This document shows positions 8,352 to 15,999 of a DNA stretch of 39,089 nt, in pieces. Below the pieces are notes generated by a model, which saw nothing but the letters and a program-made list of their open reading frames with translations, made no database searches and was not told the DNA's origin. The stretch is from an uncultured Kiritimatiellota bacterium (GTDB taxonomy: Bacteria; Verrucomicrobiota; Kiritimatiellia; RFP12; DVOR01), in the NCBI GenBank assembly GCA_944389565.1, contig CALXMV010000021.1, positions 1 through 39,089 of the forward strand, read 5' to 3'. Made by a program: the position numbers and the translations under genes. Position 1 is the stretch's first letter, and each line of letters begins with the position of its first letter.

Positions 8352-10082
8352 TCACGGCACGAAGGCCGCGTAGAACCAATACGTCCGCCCGAAACGCCCC
8401 AGGAAGTCCGGGTCGCCCGCGGCGGCGGGCGAGACCCGCCGGCGGAAGACCGCGAAGGCCTCCGCCATCCCCGGCGAGAAGAGGTCCGCCGTGAGGCGCG
8501 GCTGCTCCGCCGGCGGGACCGTCGAGGCCGCCGCCAGGAGGGCCTGCTGGAAGGCGCGCGGCAGGGGCCGTCGCGGCCACACCCGCAGGATCACGTCGTA
8601 ATTCTCCAGGAAGGGCACCGTGTCCCGCCGCAGAAGCGAGGCGCAGAGATAGAGCGCCACCATCCGCCGGTCGCCGTTCTTCAGCACCGCGTAACGGTCG
8701 TAGATCGCGGGCTCTAGGCGCTTGTCCCCCTCGAAGACCGGCGAGCCGGGATCCAGCGACAGGCGCGCGTGCAGCTCCGCCACCCGGCGCGTCCGCGCGT
8801 CGAAACGCGCCACGTCGCCCACCTGCGCGGCCAAGGCCTCCGCCTCGCGGCGGCGGAAGGGCGCGCGCGCCAGCTGGCCGGCGAAGCGCCGCGCCGCCGC
8901 CCACTCCCCCGTGGCCAGCGAGATCCGCGCCATGAGCGCCAGCTTGTGCGGCGACCAGCCGCGGTTCACCACGCTCTCATGGCACCACCGCCGCGCGAAG
9001 AGCACGATGCCATAGTCATACAGCAGGTCAAAACCGTCGAAGGCCATCGTCTCGATCGACGAGGCCGTGTGCGAGACGCGCCACGGGTAATCGAAGAGGC
9101 GCTCCTCCAGCAGGTCCTCGCGCCACAGCGCATGGATCGTCTGGGCGCAGAGCATCCGATGCGCCACCACCCGCTCCGGCGGCAAGGCCAGGATCGCCCG
9201 GAAGTCCCCCCGCCGCGCCGCACGCTCGCACATCAGCAGGTCATAGAGCGGGTGCGTCGGGTCCGCCGCCGCGAAGGCCGCCACCGCGAAGAGCGCCGCC
9301 GGCGCGGGCGCGAGCGCCCGGCGCGCCCACCCCCACGGCACGCGGACGCGCCCCGCCCAGCGCCCCGCCGCCAGGAGGGCGGCCACGCACACGCACACCG
9401 CGTTCCACGCCGCCGCGCCCTCCTCGGCCAGGAAAGGCGCGTTCGCCATCAGCAGCGGCTCCCACGCCGGGTCGTAAGGCGAGAGGGTCTGCGCCAGGAT
9501 CGGGAGCGCCGCCGCCTCGGCCGCCAGGAGCGCCCGTTCCCAGAGCCGCCGCCCCGGGGCGAAGGCCCCCACGAGCGCCCCCAGCAGCGCCGGCGTGCCG
9601 CACAGCGGGTAAAGCGCGGCCGCGGCGACCGCCGCGCGCCACCCCCCGCCCGAAAGCGCCGCCGCCACCCCCCACCCCAGGAGCCACACCCACGGGAAGG
9701 CCGGGTCCACGAAGACCCACACGCTCACCCCGCAATAGGCCACCGCCCACAGCGTCGCCGCGAAGGGCAGGAGCCCCCACCACCGCGGCGTCCGCCCCGA
9801 GCGCCACGCCCAGGCCGCCATCCCCAGGCCGGCCGCCACGAAGACCGCCCACCCCAGCCACGGCACCGCCCACAGCGCGGAGAGGAACTCCGCCGCGAAA
9901 TGCAGGCAGCCCCCCGGCAGGGGCCTGAGGGCCTCCTCGCAAAAGCCCTCCCAATCCGCCAGGCAGAGCGTGCGGTTGCCCAGCTTGAAGAGTAGCGGCC
10001 ACAGCCAGACCGCCGCCGCGAGGGTCAGCGCCGGGAAGAGCGCCGCGGCGGCGCGGCGCGCCCACGCCCCCGCACCCCTCAT
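8352..10082 (-). CDS. polytopic membrane protein with C-terminal helical-repeat domain (possibly DUF6057-like)
   Basis: A 576-residue protein. The first 340 or so residues are rich in hydrophobic helices (about ten, starting with ALFPALTLAAAVWLWPLL), with the conserved-looking NRTLCLADWEGFCEEAL after the first helix. The remaining 240 residues are soluble and alternate Ala/Leu/Arg helices in a TPR-like way (for instance near LALMARISLATGEWAAARRFA). The overall plan resembles DUF6057 proteins of Bacteroides, but I hold this weakly; the function is unknown. The ATG at 10082-10080 overlaps the TGA of the HAD gene (ATGA), so the two are translationally coupled. The codons are strongly G-ending, in contrast with its C-ending neighbours. 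Confidence 0.8.
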   Translation of the reverse strand: MRGAGAWARRAAAALFPALTLAAAVWLWPLLFKLGNRTLCLADWEGFCEEALRPLPGGCLHFAAEFLSALWAVPWLGWAVFVAAGLGMAAWAWRSGRTPRWWGLLPFAATLWAVAYCGVSVWVFVDPAFPWVWLLGWGVAAALSGGGWRAAVAAAALYPLCGTPALLGALVGAFAPGRRLWERALLAAEAAALPILAQTLSPYDPAWEPLLMANAPFLAEEGAAAWNAVCVCVAALLAAGRWAGRVRVPWGWARRALAPAPAALFAVAAFAAADPTHPLYDLLMCERAARRGDFRAILALPPERVVAHRMLCAQTIHALWREDLLEERLFDYPWRVSHTASSIETMAFDGFDLLYDYGIVLFARRWCHESVVNRGWSPHKLALMARISLATGEWAAARRFAGQLARAPFRRREAEALAAQVGDVARFDARTRRVAELHARLSLDPGSPVFEGDKRLEPAIYDRYAVLKNGDRRMVALYLCASLLRRDTVPFLENYDVILRVWPRRPLPRAFQQALLAAASTVPPAEQPRLTADLFSPGMAEAFAVFRRRVSPAAAGDPDFLGRFGRTYWFYAAFVP

Positions 10083-10690
10083 GGCAGGGCCCCGACCTCG
10101 GCCCGCGCCTGCGCCAGGTCGCGGAAACGGATCGCCCGCCAGCCGCACGCGCGGGCGGCCTCCACGTTCGCCGGCGAGTCGTCCAGGAAGAGGAGCGCCT
10201 CCGGCGGCAGACCGATGCGCCGCTCCATCAGGCGATAGATCGCCGGGTCGGGCTTGGCCAGACGCTCGCACCCCGAGATGACCTCCGCGTCCGCCAGGGC
10301 GCGGAAGGGCGCCGCGCAACGGTCGAACCACGGGATGAACGCCGTGGGCATGTTCGTGAGGATGCCGATTTTCAGGCCGCGGGCCTTCAGCTCCCGCGCC
10401 CAGGCGAGCGTGCCCGCGTTCGGGGCCGACCACGAGTCGAAGTCCAGCCGCACCACCGCCTCCAGCGTCGCCTCCGGCACCTCCTGGCCCAGCGAGGCGG
10501 CCAGGCGCCGATAGAGTTCCGCCGGGGTGATGGCGTCCGCGTCGAAGAGCCGCCGCCACTTGCCCCACGCCTCCAAGATCTGCCCGCGCGTCCACCCCGT
10601 CAGCCGCTCGGCCTCCGGGAAGAAACGCCCGTCCTGCGGCATCGAGATCACGCCGCCGAAGTCGAAGATGATGCCCTGTGTCGTGTCCAT
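10079..10690 (-). CDS. HAD superfamily phosphatase (IA subfamily, YihX-like)
   Basis: A 203-residue cytoplasmic hydrolase. Motif I is FDFGGVI, so the usual second Asp of DxD is Gly, as in the FDxGxV branch of HAD-IA. Motif II is ILTNMP with Thr, motif III the Lys of LAKPDP, and motif IV the paired Asp of LFLDDSPANVEAARACGW. An alpha-helical cap lies between residues 15 and 85. The start at 10690 is given by MDTTQGIIFDFGG and, strikingly, by a TATAAT box only 6 nt upstream; no ribosome binding site fits, so the mRNA is probably leaderless. It is the first gene of a two-gene unit with the membrane protein. The substrate cannot be read from sequence. Confidence 0.9.
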   Translation of the reverse strand: MDTTQGIIFDFGGVISMPQDGRFFPEAERLTGWTRGQILEAWGKWRRLFDADAITPAELYRRLAASLGQEVPEATLEAVVRLDFDSWSAPNAGTLAWARELKARGLKIGILTNMPTAFIPWFDRCAAPFRALADAEVISGCERLAKPDPAIYRLMERRIGLPPEALLFLDDSPANVEAARACGWRAIRFRDLAQARAEVGALP

Positions 10691-10696
10691 GCCGCC

Positions 10697-10705
10697 ATTA
10701 TAGCA
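10697..10705 (-). promoter_or_regulatory. extended -10 promoter, leaderless HAD gene
   Basis: On the minus strand the sequence is TGC-TATAAT (10705 to 10697), followed by 6 nt and then the ATG at 10690. A transcription start at the usual 7 nt after the -10 falls on the A of ATG. There is no Shine-Dalgarno sequence between them. Confidence 0.8.
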
Positions 10706-10794
10706 TAGAGGAAGGGGGCTGATTGGCGCGCCCCGTTCGGGGCGACGGGCATGGCCGGCGGGCCCAGTTGCCCCAGCGGGCGCCATGCCGAGCG

Positions 10795-10876
10795 AAGGTC
10801 GGGAGGGTTCGCACCCAAACCCTAAGGGGTTTGGGGCGAAAGCCGGGAGGGTTTGGGGCGAAACCCCAAAGGGTTT
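10795..10876. repeat. dispersed intergenic repeat, copy B (two tandem units)
   Basis: The core AAGGTCGGGAGGGTTCG lies at 10795-10811 and is followed by the palindrome AAACCCTAAGGGGTTT. A second unit from about 10839 repeats GGGAGGGTTTGGGGCGAAACCC and an AAAGGGTTT end. Nearby, 10765-10781 (CAGTTGCCCCAGCGGGC) matches a stretch of the 1-716 region (minus strand, within 400-418) with two differences. The element lies between the convergent ends of the transcripts of radC and the HAD gene promoter, in the 203-nt gap 10691-10893. Confidence 0.7.
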
Positions 10877-10893
10877 TCCCGCGCGGGGCGCGC

Positions 10894-11655
10894 TCAGAAG
10901 GCGCAGTGGCCGTGGTTGCGGATGGAGTAGAACTGGGGGTGGATGTCGGGGCGGCCGACGATGACGTGGTCGCGGAGCGGGATGCGGAGCGTGCGGCCGG
11001 CGCGGATGAGCGTGTCGGTCACGGCCAGGTCGTCGCTGCTGGGGGAGACGTCGCCCGAGGGGTGGTTGTGGATGACGTAGAGGGAGTGGGCGCCCAGGAG
11101 GATCGCCCGGCGGAAGAGGGTCGCCGGGTCGATGAGCGTCTGCGCGCCGACGCCCGCGGTGACCTCGATCGGCCCTTTGCCGATCATGGCGCGGCGGTGG
11201 TCGAGCGGGAGGAACCAGAAACGCTCCGTCGCCGTGCGCGCGGCCCCGGCCAGGGCGATCGCCGCCACCTGCTCGGCGCGAAGGATCGGCGCGCGCAGGG
11301 CGTGCTTGTCGGGGCCGAAGACGCGCGCGCCCAGCTCGATCGCGGCCAGGATGGTGGCGATCTTGTCGCCGCCGATGCCGCGCAGCCCCTCGTGTTGGCG
11401 CACGAAGGCGCGGAAGTCCTCGGGCTCGAAGCGGTACAGGTCGGCCAGGCGGCCCTCGGCGTCGAGGGCGGCGGAGAGGCGCCGCGCCAGCTCGATGACG
11501 TTGCACCCCCGCACGCCGGTGCGCAGGAGGATCGCCAGCAGCTCCGCGTCGGCCAGGGCGCGGGGGCCATGGGCGAGAAGTTTCTCGCGGGGGCGGGCCT
11601 CCTCGGGCAGATCGCGCACGCGCGGCTTGGCGGGGGGCGCCTTCGGCTCATCCAT
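10894..11655 (-). CDS. radC: RadC family JAB-domain protein
   Basis: A 253-residue protein. The N-terminal part carries the UPF0758 helix-hairpin-helix region (LRTGVRGCNVIELARRL, then LRGIGGDKIATILAAIELGAR). The C-terminal JAB/MPN domain has the metal motif HNHPSGDVSPSSDD, where two His and one Asp bind zinc. In spite of the name, its role in DNA repair is not established. The ATG at 11655 opens MDEPKAPPAKPRVRDLPEEARPREKL, and the conserved DLPxxxRPREKLLxxGP start of the family follows at once. It is the last gene of the six-gene minus-strand operon, 14 nt after miaA, and is followed by the repeat-bearing gap. Confidence 0.92.
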   Translation of the reverse strand: MDEPKAPPAKPRVRDLPEEARPREKLLAHGPRALADAELLAILLRTGVRGCNVIELARRLSAALDAEGRLADLYRFEPEDFRAFVRQHEGLRGIGGDKIATILAAIELGARVFGPDKHALRAPILRAEQVAAIALAGAARTATERFWFLPLDHRRAMIGKGPIEVTAGVGAQTLIDPATLFRRAILLGAHSLYVIHNHPSGDVSPSSDDLAVTDTLIRAGRTLRIPLRDHVIVGRPDIHPQFYSIRNHGHCAF

Positions 11656-11669
11656 CGCGATTCCCTCCC

Positions 11670-12563
11670 TCAGAGCCCCCAAGCGCGGGCCACGCGCCCG
11701 GCCAAGGCGTCGATGCCCTCGCCGGGGGCGGCCTCCACCCACGTGACGGCGAACTGGTGGCGCAGGTAGGTCTCCTGCCGCCGGGCGAGCTGGCGCGTGC
11801 GCACGATGGTGCGTTCCTGCGCCTCGGCCACGGAGAGCGTGCCGTCGAGCACGGCGAAGGCCTCGGCGTAGCCGATGGCCTGCATGGCGGTGCGCGAGAG
11901 GGCGGGGAAACGTTCGCGCAGGGCGCGCGCCTCGGCGAGCAACCCCGCGGCGTACATGGCGCGGACCCGCTCGGCGATGCGCGCATGGAGCGCGGCCCGC
12001 GGCCGGGTGAGCGCCACGAGGGCGGGTTTCGGCGCGGCGGGGTCGCGCCAGGAGGCGGGGCGCGCGCCGCCGGCCTCGGCGATCTCCAGGGCGCGGACGA
12101 GGCGGCGCGGGTTGGCGCGGTCGTCCGGCGGCAGGGCGTCGAGGGCGCCGAGGGCGGCGAGGCGGGCACGGAGGGTCTCGGCGTCGAGGGCCTCGAGGGC
12201 GGCGCGGCGGGCGGGGTCGCCGGCGGGCAGGGGGTCGAGCCCGCGCAGGAGCGCGGAGAGATAGAGCCCCGTGCCGCCCACGGCGATGAGCGGGCGCCCG
12301 GCCCGGGCGGCCTCGGCCTCGGCGGCGCGGGCGGCCTCCAGCCAGCGGGCGGCGGAGAAGGTCTCGTCGGGGTCCGTGAGGTCGAGGCCGCGGTAGGGCA
12401 CGGCGCCGCGCTCGGCGGGGGTGGGCTTGGCGGTGCCGATGTCGAGGCCGCGGTAGACGAGCATGGCGTCGGCGGAGAGGATCGCCGCACCGAGGCGCTC
12501 GGCGAGGCGTTGGGCCACGGCGGTCTTGCCGGTGGCGGTGGCGCCGGCGAGGCAACGCGTCAC
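11670..12563 (-). CDS. miaA: tRNA dimethylallyltransferase MiaA
   Basis: A 297-residue enzyme that transfers the dimethylallyl group to A37 of tRNAs reading UNN codons. The P-loop is GATATGKT (residues 7-14; usual form GPTASGKT). VYRGLDIGTAKPTPAE, the substrate-binding VGGTGLYLSALLRGLDP, and TRQLARRQETYLRHQ near the C-terminus are all diagnostic. The start is a GTG at 12563-12561 that overlaps the lspA stop (GTGA). Longer readings start inside lspA and add only arginine-rich residues. Two family positions differ: the usual DSMQVYR is DAMLVYR here. Its prenyl donor could come from the pathway of the synthase at 19983-20834. Confidence 0.94.
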   Translation of the reverse strand: MTRCLAGATATGKTAVAQRLAERLGAAILSADAMLVYRGLDIGTAKPTPAERGAVPYRGLDLTDPDETFSAARWLEAARAAEAEAARAGRPLIAVGGTGLYLSALLRGLDPLPAGDPARRAALEALDAETLRARLAALGALDALPPDDRANPRRLVRALEIAEAGGARPASWRDPAAPKPALVALTRPRAALHARIAERVRAMYAAGLLAEARALRERFPALSRTAMQAIGYAEAFAVLDGTLSVAEAQERTIVRTRQLARRQETYLRHQFAVTWVEAAPGEGIDALAGRVARAWGL

Positions 12564-13051
12564 CGCGGCTCCTCCCGCGCGGCGCGCGCCGCGCGGCGGT
12601 CGGCCACCCATTGCAGGACGACGAGCGCGGCGACGCTGAGGCAGATGGCGGCGTCGGCCACGTTGAAACAGGGGAAATGCGCGCCGCCCCAATGGCAGTC
12701 CACGAAGTCGACCACATAGCCCAGGCGCAGGCGGTCGACGAGGTTGCCCAAAATGCCGCCGAAGAGCAGCCCCATGAGCGGCGGCGCCCAGCGGTACGGG
12801 CCGAAGATCTTTTTCCAGAAGACGCAGCAGAGGGCGATGGCGATCGCGCCGAAGGCCGCCAGCGCCGTCTGCGCCCCTTGGAAGAGCCCCCAGGCGGCGC
12901 CTTGGTTGCGGACGTACGTGAGGTTGAGCACGGGCAGGAGGGGGAGGCTCTCGCCGAGGGCGAAGGCGCGCTCGACCCAGAGTTTGGCGGCCTGGTCGAG
13001 GGCGAGGGTGAGGATCAGGAGGGCGAGGCCCAGGGCGAAGGCGCGGCGCAT
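12560..13051 (-). CDS. lspA: lipoprotein signal peptidase (signal peptidase II)
   Basis: A 163-residue inner-membrane aspartyl protease that removes the signal peptide of diacylglyceryl-modified prolipoproteins. It has four hydrophobic helices, LTLALDQAAKLWV at the start, YVRNQGAAWGLF, and the two catalytic blocks GGILGNLVDRLRLGYVVDF and FPCFNVADAAI with one Asp each. The length matches the family. It lies 1 nt after mraY and overlaps miaA by 4 nt. Several likely substrates are encoded nearby (TolC-like protein, RND adaptor, 3D-domain protein). Confidence 0.96.
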   Translation of the reverse strand: MRRAFALGLALLILTLALDQAAKLWVERAFALGESLPLLPVLNLTYVRNQGAAWGLFQGAQTALAAFGAIAIALCCVFWKKIFGPYRWAPPLMGLLFGGILGNLVDRLRLGYVVDFVDCHWGGAHFPCFNVADAAICLSVAALVVLQWVADRRAARAAREEPR

Positions 13052-13052
13052 C

Positions 13053-14195
13053 TCAGCGGACCTTGACGAGGATGAGGAAGAGGATGGGCAGGAGGAGCGC
13101 CTGCAGGAGCAGGAAGCGCACGACGACCTGCTGGCCGGACCACCCGAGGACCTTGCGGCAGTGGTCGTGCAGGGGGAAGGTGAGGGAGAAGAAGAGCCGC
13201 TGGAGGGCGGTGGGGCGTTCGCCGGGGAGGGGCCGCGCGACGGGGTGCCCGGCGAGGCGGAGCAGGCGCAGGCAGGCGAGCTTCACCAGGCCGCCGCCGC
13301 CATTGACCAGGATCATCGGGGCGACGACCAGGAGGACGCAGAGGTTGCCCGTGGCGAGGGCCGCCACGCCCAGCACCATGCCGAACATCCGCGACCCGGC
13401 GTCGCCCATCATCAGGCTCGAGGGGTAGCAGTTGTACCACAGGTAGGCGCCGAGGCTCCCGGCGAAGATGGCGACGAGGACGGCCCACTTGGCGGCGGCG
13501 TTGCTGTGGGGGATGAGCAGGTAGTCGGCCACCGTGCTGTGGCCCACCACCACGTAGAGCATCACCACCAAGGCCACGAGCGCGAAGAGGGTGAGCAGGC
13601 CGGCCAGGCCGTCGATGCCGTCGGAGCAGTTGGTCGTGTTGATGGCGCCGAAGAGGAGCAGGCCGGCCAGCGGCACGTAGAGCCACACGGGGATGAGCGT
13701 CTCGGCGCGCGTGAAGGGCCACCACGCCGGCACGGGCTCGTTGTGGCAGAGCAGCCACGCGCAGAGCAGCGAGACCGCCGCGTCGAAGAGGCCCTTGCGC
13801 AGGCCGCCCCAGGGGATGTCCGCACGGTCGTCGAGCCAGCCCGAGAGCATGCACAGGAAGACGCACAGCACGATCCCCACGTCCCACAGCGACTCCCAGG
13901 CATAGATCGGGAAGAAGAGGCAGAGCGCCGGGAGCGTCAGCAGCGCCATCGGGAAGCCCGCGCCCGTCGGCTTGCCCGCCGAGGCCGCGCCACCGGCCAC
14001 CGCCACCGAGGCCCCCTCGGCCGTGCGCACGGCCTTGCCGCGGTCGCGCGGGAGCCACGCCGCGCACCGCGGCAGGAGGAACCACACCAGCAGCGCCGCC
14101 AGGAGCGCCCCCCCGCCCATCATCACGACGTGCGAGCGCAGGAGCCGGAAGGGCCCCCAGTAAGGTTGCAGGAACTCACTCAGGAAATAGAACAT
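13053..14195 (-). CDS. mraY: phospho-N-acetylmuramoyl-pentapeptide transferase MraY (divergent)
   Basis: A 380-residue polytopic enzyme that makes lipid I from UDP-MurNAc-pentapeptide and undecaprenyl phosphate. Family motifs are present: LSGWLDDRADI (the Asp-Asp pair), NTTNCSDGIDGLAG, MMGDAGSRMFG, and the cytoplasmic loop LTFPLHDHCRKVLGWSGQQVVVRF, which corresponds to HHHFExxGWxExxVxxRF but reads HDH. I chose the ATG at 14195 because GGAGG at 14206-14202 stands 6 nt before it; a GTG at 14210 would add five residues. Unusually it is outside a mur/fts cluster and next to lspA, another membrane enzyme. The changed His triad and a long insertion after the first helix mark a diverged lineage. Confidence 0.92.
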   Translation of the reverse strand: MFYFLSEFLQPYWGPFRLLRSHVVMMGGGALLAALLVWFLLPRCAAWLPRDRGKAVRTAEGASVAVAGGAASAGKPTGAGFPMALLTLPALCLFFPIYAWESLWDVGIVLCVFLCMLSGWLDDRADIPWGGLRKGLFDAAVSLLCAWLLCHNEPVPAWWPFTRAETLIPVWLYVPLAGLLLFGAINTTNCSDGIDGLAGLLTLFALVALVVMLYVVVGHSTVADYLLIPHSNAAAKWAVLVAIFAGSLGAYLWYNCYPSSLMMGDAGSRMFGMVLGVAALATGNLCVLLVVAPMILVNGGGGLVKLACLRLLRLAGHPVARPLPGERPTALQRLFFSLTFPLHDHCRKVLGWSGQQVVVRFLLLQALLLPILFLILVKVR

Positions 14196-14210
14196 GCGGG
14201 GCCTCCCCAC

Positions 14211-14672
14211 TCACGGTTGGCGCCAGACCTTCACCTGCAGCGTGCGGCGGCCCCAGCGCTTGGCCGCCTCGTGCGTGGGGAACCAGAGGTCGAGCGCGTC
14301 GCCCTTGATGGCCCCGCCCGTGTCCTCCGCCCGCGCGTACCCGTAGCCGGGGACGTGGAAGACGGTGCCGAAGGGGTAGCGCGCGCGATCCACCGCCGCC
14401 GTGCCGTGGCGCGTCTCCGTCCCGCTCGCGGTCACCCCCACGGCCTTGGGCTCGCCCTTGTTCGGGCCGGAGCTGTAGACGGGGCGGCCGAGGCGGAGCC
14501 ACGAACGCTCCCAGCCGCAGCACGCCCCACAGTCGCAGTAGCCCGTCACCGTCATCCGCACGGTCGTCGGCTCCACGCCGCGGGGCGGCCGGATGCCCGA
14601 GCACCCGGCCGCCAGGGCCAGCGCGGCCAGTGCCGACACGGCCAGCGCCGCGACCGTCGCGCGGCGCGTCAC
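14211..14672 (-). CDS. 3D-domain lipoprotein (MltA/RlpA-like beta-barrel)
   Basis: A 153-residue protein with a lipoprotein signal sequence (lipobox A-A-G-Cys24). It carries a 3D (Asp-Asp-Asp) domain of the double-psi beta-barrel type found in MltA and Rpf2-type cell-wall enzymes: VTGYCDCGACCG early, VTASGTE, and the signature EDTGGAIKGDALDLWFPTHEAAKRWGRR with the three Asp residues. A role in cutting or binding peptidoglycan is likely from the family and from its place before mraY. The start is GTG at 14672, right after the TGA of the flavodiiron gene. Four Cys residues near the N-terminus of the domain (CDCGACC) could form disulfides or bind metal. Confidence 0.88.
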   Translation of the reverse strand: MTRRATVAALAVSALAALALAAGCSGIRPPRGVEPTTVRMTVTGYCDCGACCGWERSWLRLGRPVYSSGPNKGEPKAVGVTASGTETRHGTAAVDRARYPFGTVFHVPGYGYARAEDTGGAIKGDALDLWFPTHEAAKRWGRRTLQVKVWRQP

Positions 14673-14673
14673 G

Positions 14674-15864
14674 TCACGCCTCGACGGCCAGGGCGGCCTG
14701 GGCCAGGGCGCGGCCGGCCTCGCGGCAGGCGTCGAGCGTCGCGGCGTCGGGCACGAAGCGGCAGACGATCGGCTCGCGCAGGATCTCGCACCCGAAGGCC
14801 CTGAGGTAGCCCTCGGCCTCCTGGGCGCCCTTGGAGGCCCAGCCGTAGGAGCCGAAGGCGAGGGCCTTCTTGCCCGCGGGCTTGAGGCCGCGCACGTAGG
14901 TGAGGGCGGCGGCCACGCGCGGCATGAGGCTCTGGTTGAGGGTGGGGGTGCCCACGGCGAAGGCGGCGCAGTCCATGAGCTCGGTGATGAGCTCGGTGTC
15001 GCCCACGGCCTTGAGGTCGAAGAGCTTGACGGCCACGTCGGCCTCGTTGGCGCCCTCGGCCATGGCCTCGGCCATGAGGCGCGTGCTCTGCCACATGGTG
15101 GAGTAGAAGATGACGACCTTGCGCGTGGGCTTGCTGGCGCGCCAGTCGAGGTAGGCGGCGAGGATCTTGTCGAAGTGGCTGCGCCAGATGACGCCGTGGG
15201 AGGGGGCGACCATGCGGAGCCTGAGGCCCAGGAGCTTCTTGGCGGCGGCAGCGACGGGGGCGGCGTAGGGGAGGACGATGTTGGCGTAATAGGTCTTGGC
15301 CTCCTGCATCACCTCGGCCAGGTCGGCCTCGTCGTCGAAGCGGCGGCTGGTGGCGTAGTGCTGGCCGAAGATGTCCATCGAGAAGAGGAGCTCCTCCTCG
15401 GGCAGGTAGGTGACCATGCTCTCGGGCCAGTGGCACATCACCGTGTCGAAGAAGCGGAGCGTGCGCCCGCCCAGGTCGAGGGCGTCGCCCTCCTTGACCA
15501 CGTGGATCTTCCAGGAGGCGGTGTCGTAATGGCGGCTGAGGGCGTCCTGGCACTTCGCGTTGCAGTAGACGGTGGCGTTGGGGCAGGCGGCCACCACCGC
15601 CGGGAGGGCGCCCGAGTGGTCGGGCTCGGCGTGGTTGCACACGATCGCGTCCACCTCCTCCAGCGCGCAGTGGGCCTGGATGTGCGCCAGGAGCGTGGCG
15701 GCGTAGGGGGCCTTGACCGTGTCGATCAGCGCCGTGCGGGCCGACCCGCGCACGAGGTAGGCGTTGTACGACGAGCCCCGCTTCGTCTGGTACCCATGGA
15801 AATCCCGCACCGGCCAATCCACGTAGCCGACCCAATGGATGTCCTTCGCAAGCGTCGTATTCAT
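14674..15864 (-). CDS. fprA: A-type flavoprotein / flavodiiron protein FprA
   Basis: A 396-residue cytoplasmic enzyme that reduces O2 to water or NO to N2O in anaerobes. The N-terminal MBL-type diiron domain holds the ligands His78, Glu80, Asp82/His83 (NHAEPDHSG), His145 (CHWPES), Asp164 (SMDIFGQHYATSRRF) and His223 (PSHGVIWR). The C-terminal flavodoxin domain starts near residue 248 (KVVIFYSTMWQSTRLMA) with the FMN phosphate loop and GTPTLNQSL. Length and order are standard. It is the first gene of the six-gene operon, with an AAGGAG ribosome binding site and a TGG-TATAAT promoter at 15903-15911, divergent from the rRNA methyltransferase. Confidence 0.96.
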   Translation of the reverse strand: MNTTLAKDIHWVGYVDWPVRDFHGYQTKRGSSYNAYLVRGSARTALIDTVKAPYAATLLAHIQAHCALEEVDAIVCNHAEPDHSGALPAVVAACPNATVYCNAKCQDALSRHYDTASWKIHVVKEGDALDLGGRTLRFFDTVMCHWPESMVTYLPEEELLFSMDIFGQHYATSRRFDDEADLAEVMQEAKTYYANIVLPYAAPVAAAAKKLLGLRLRMVAPSHGVIWRSHFDKILAAYLDWRASKPTRKVVIFYSTMWQSTRLMAEAMAEGANEADVAVKLFDLKAVGDTELITELMDCAAFAVGTPTLNQSLMPRVAAALTYVRGLKPAGKKALAFGSYGWASKGAQEAEGYLRAFGCEILREPIVCRFVPDAATLDACREAGRALAQAALAVEA

Positions 15865-15902
15865 CGCAAAACACTCCTTCTCTGAGATTCGATACGCCTC
15901 CC

Positions 15903-15911
15903 ATTATACCA
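15903..15911 (-). promoter_or_regulatory. extended -10 promoter of the fprA operon
   Basis: On the minus strand TGG-TATAAT runs from 15911 to 15903. No -35 box is visible at 17 nt. The ATG is at 15864, so this transcript has a normal leader of roughly 30 nt with an AAGGAG site. It is divergent from the promoter at 15984-15992. Confidence 0.75.
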
Positions 15912-15983
15912 AAGGATGGGGGGCGCGGGCGAGGGGCGGCGCTTTTTTGTGCGGTTCCGGGCGAATCGCCCGCCGCGCGATTG

Positions 15984-15992
15984 TGGTATACT
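15984..15992 (+). promoter_or_regulatory. extended -10 promoter, leaderless rRNA methyltransferase operon
   Basis: TGG-TATACT at 15984-15992 is followed by 7 nt and the ATG at 16000, so the predicted transcription start is at or next to the start codon. No Shine-Dalgarno sequence lies between them. Confidence 0.75.
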
Positions 15993-15999
15993 TGTGGGC

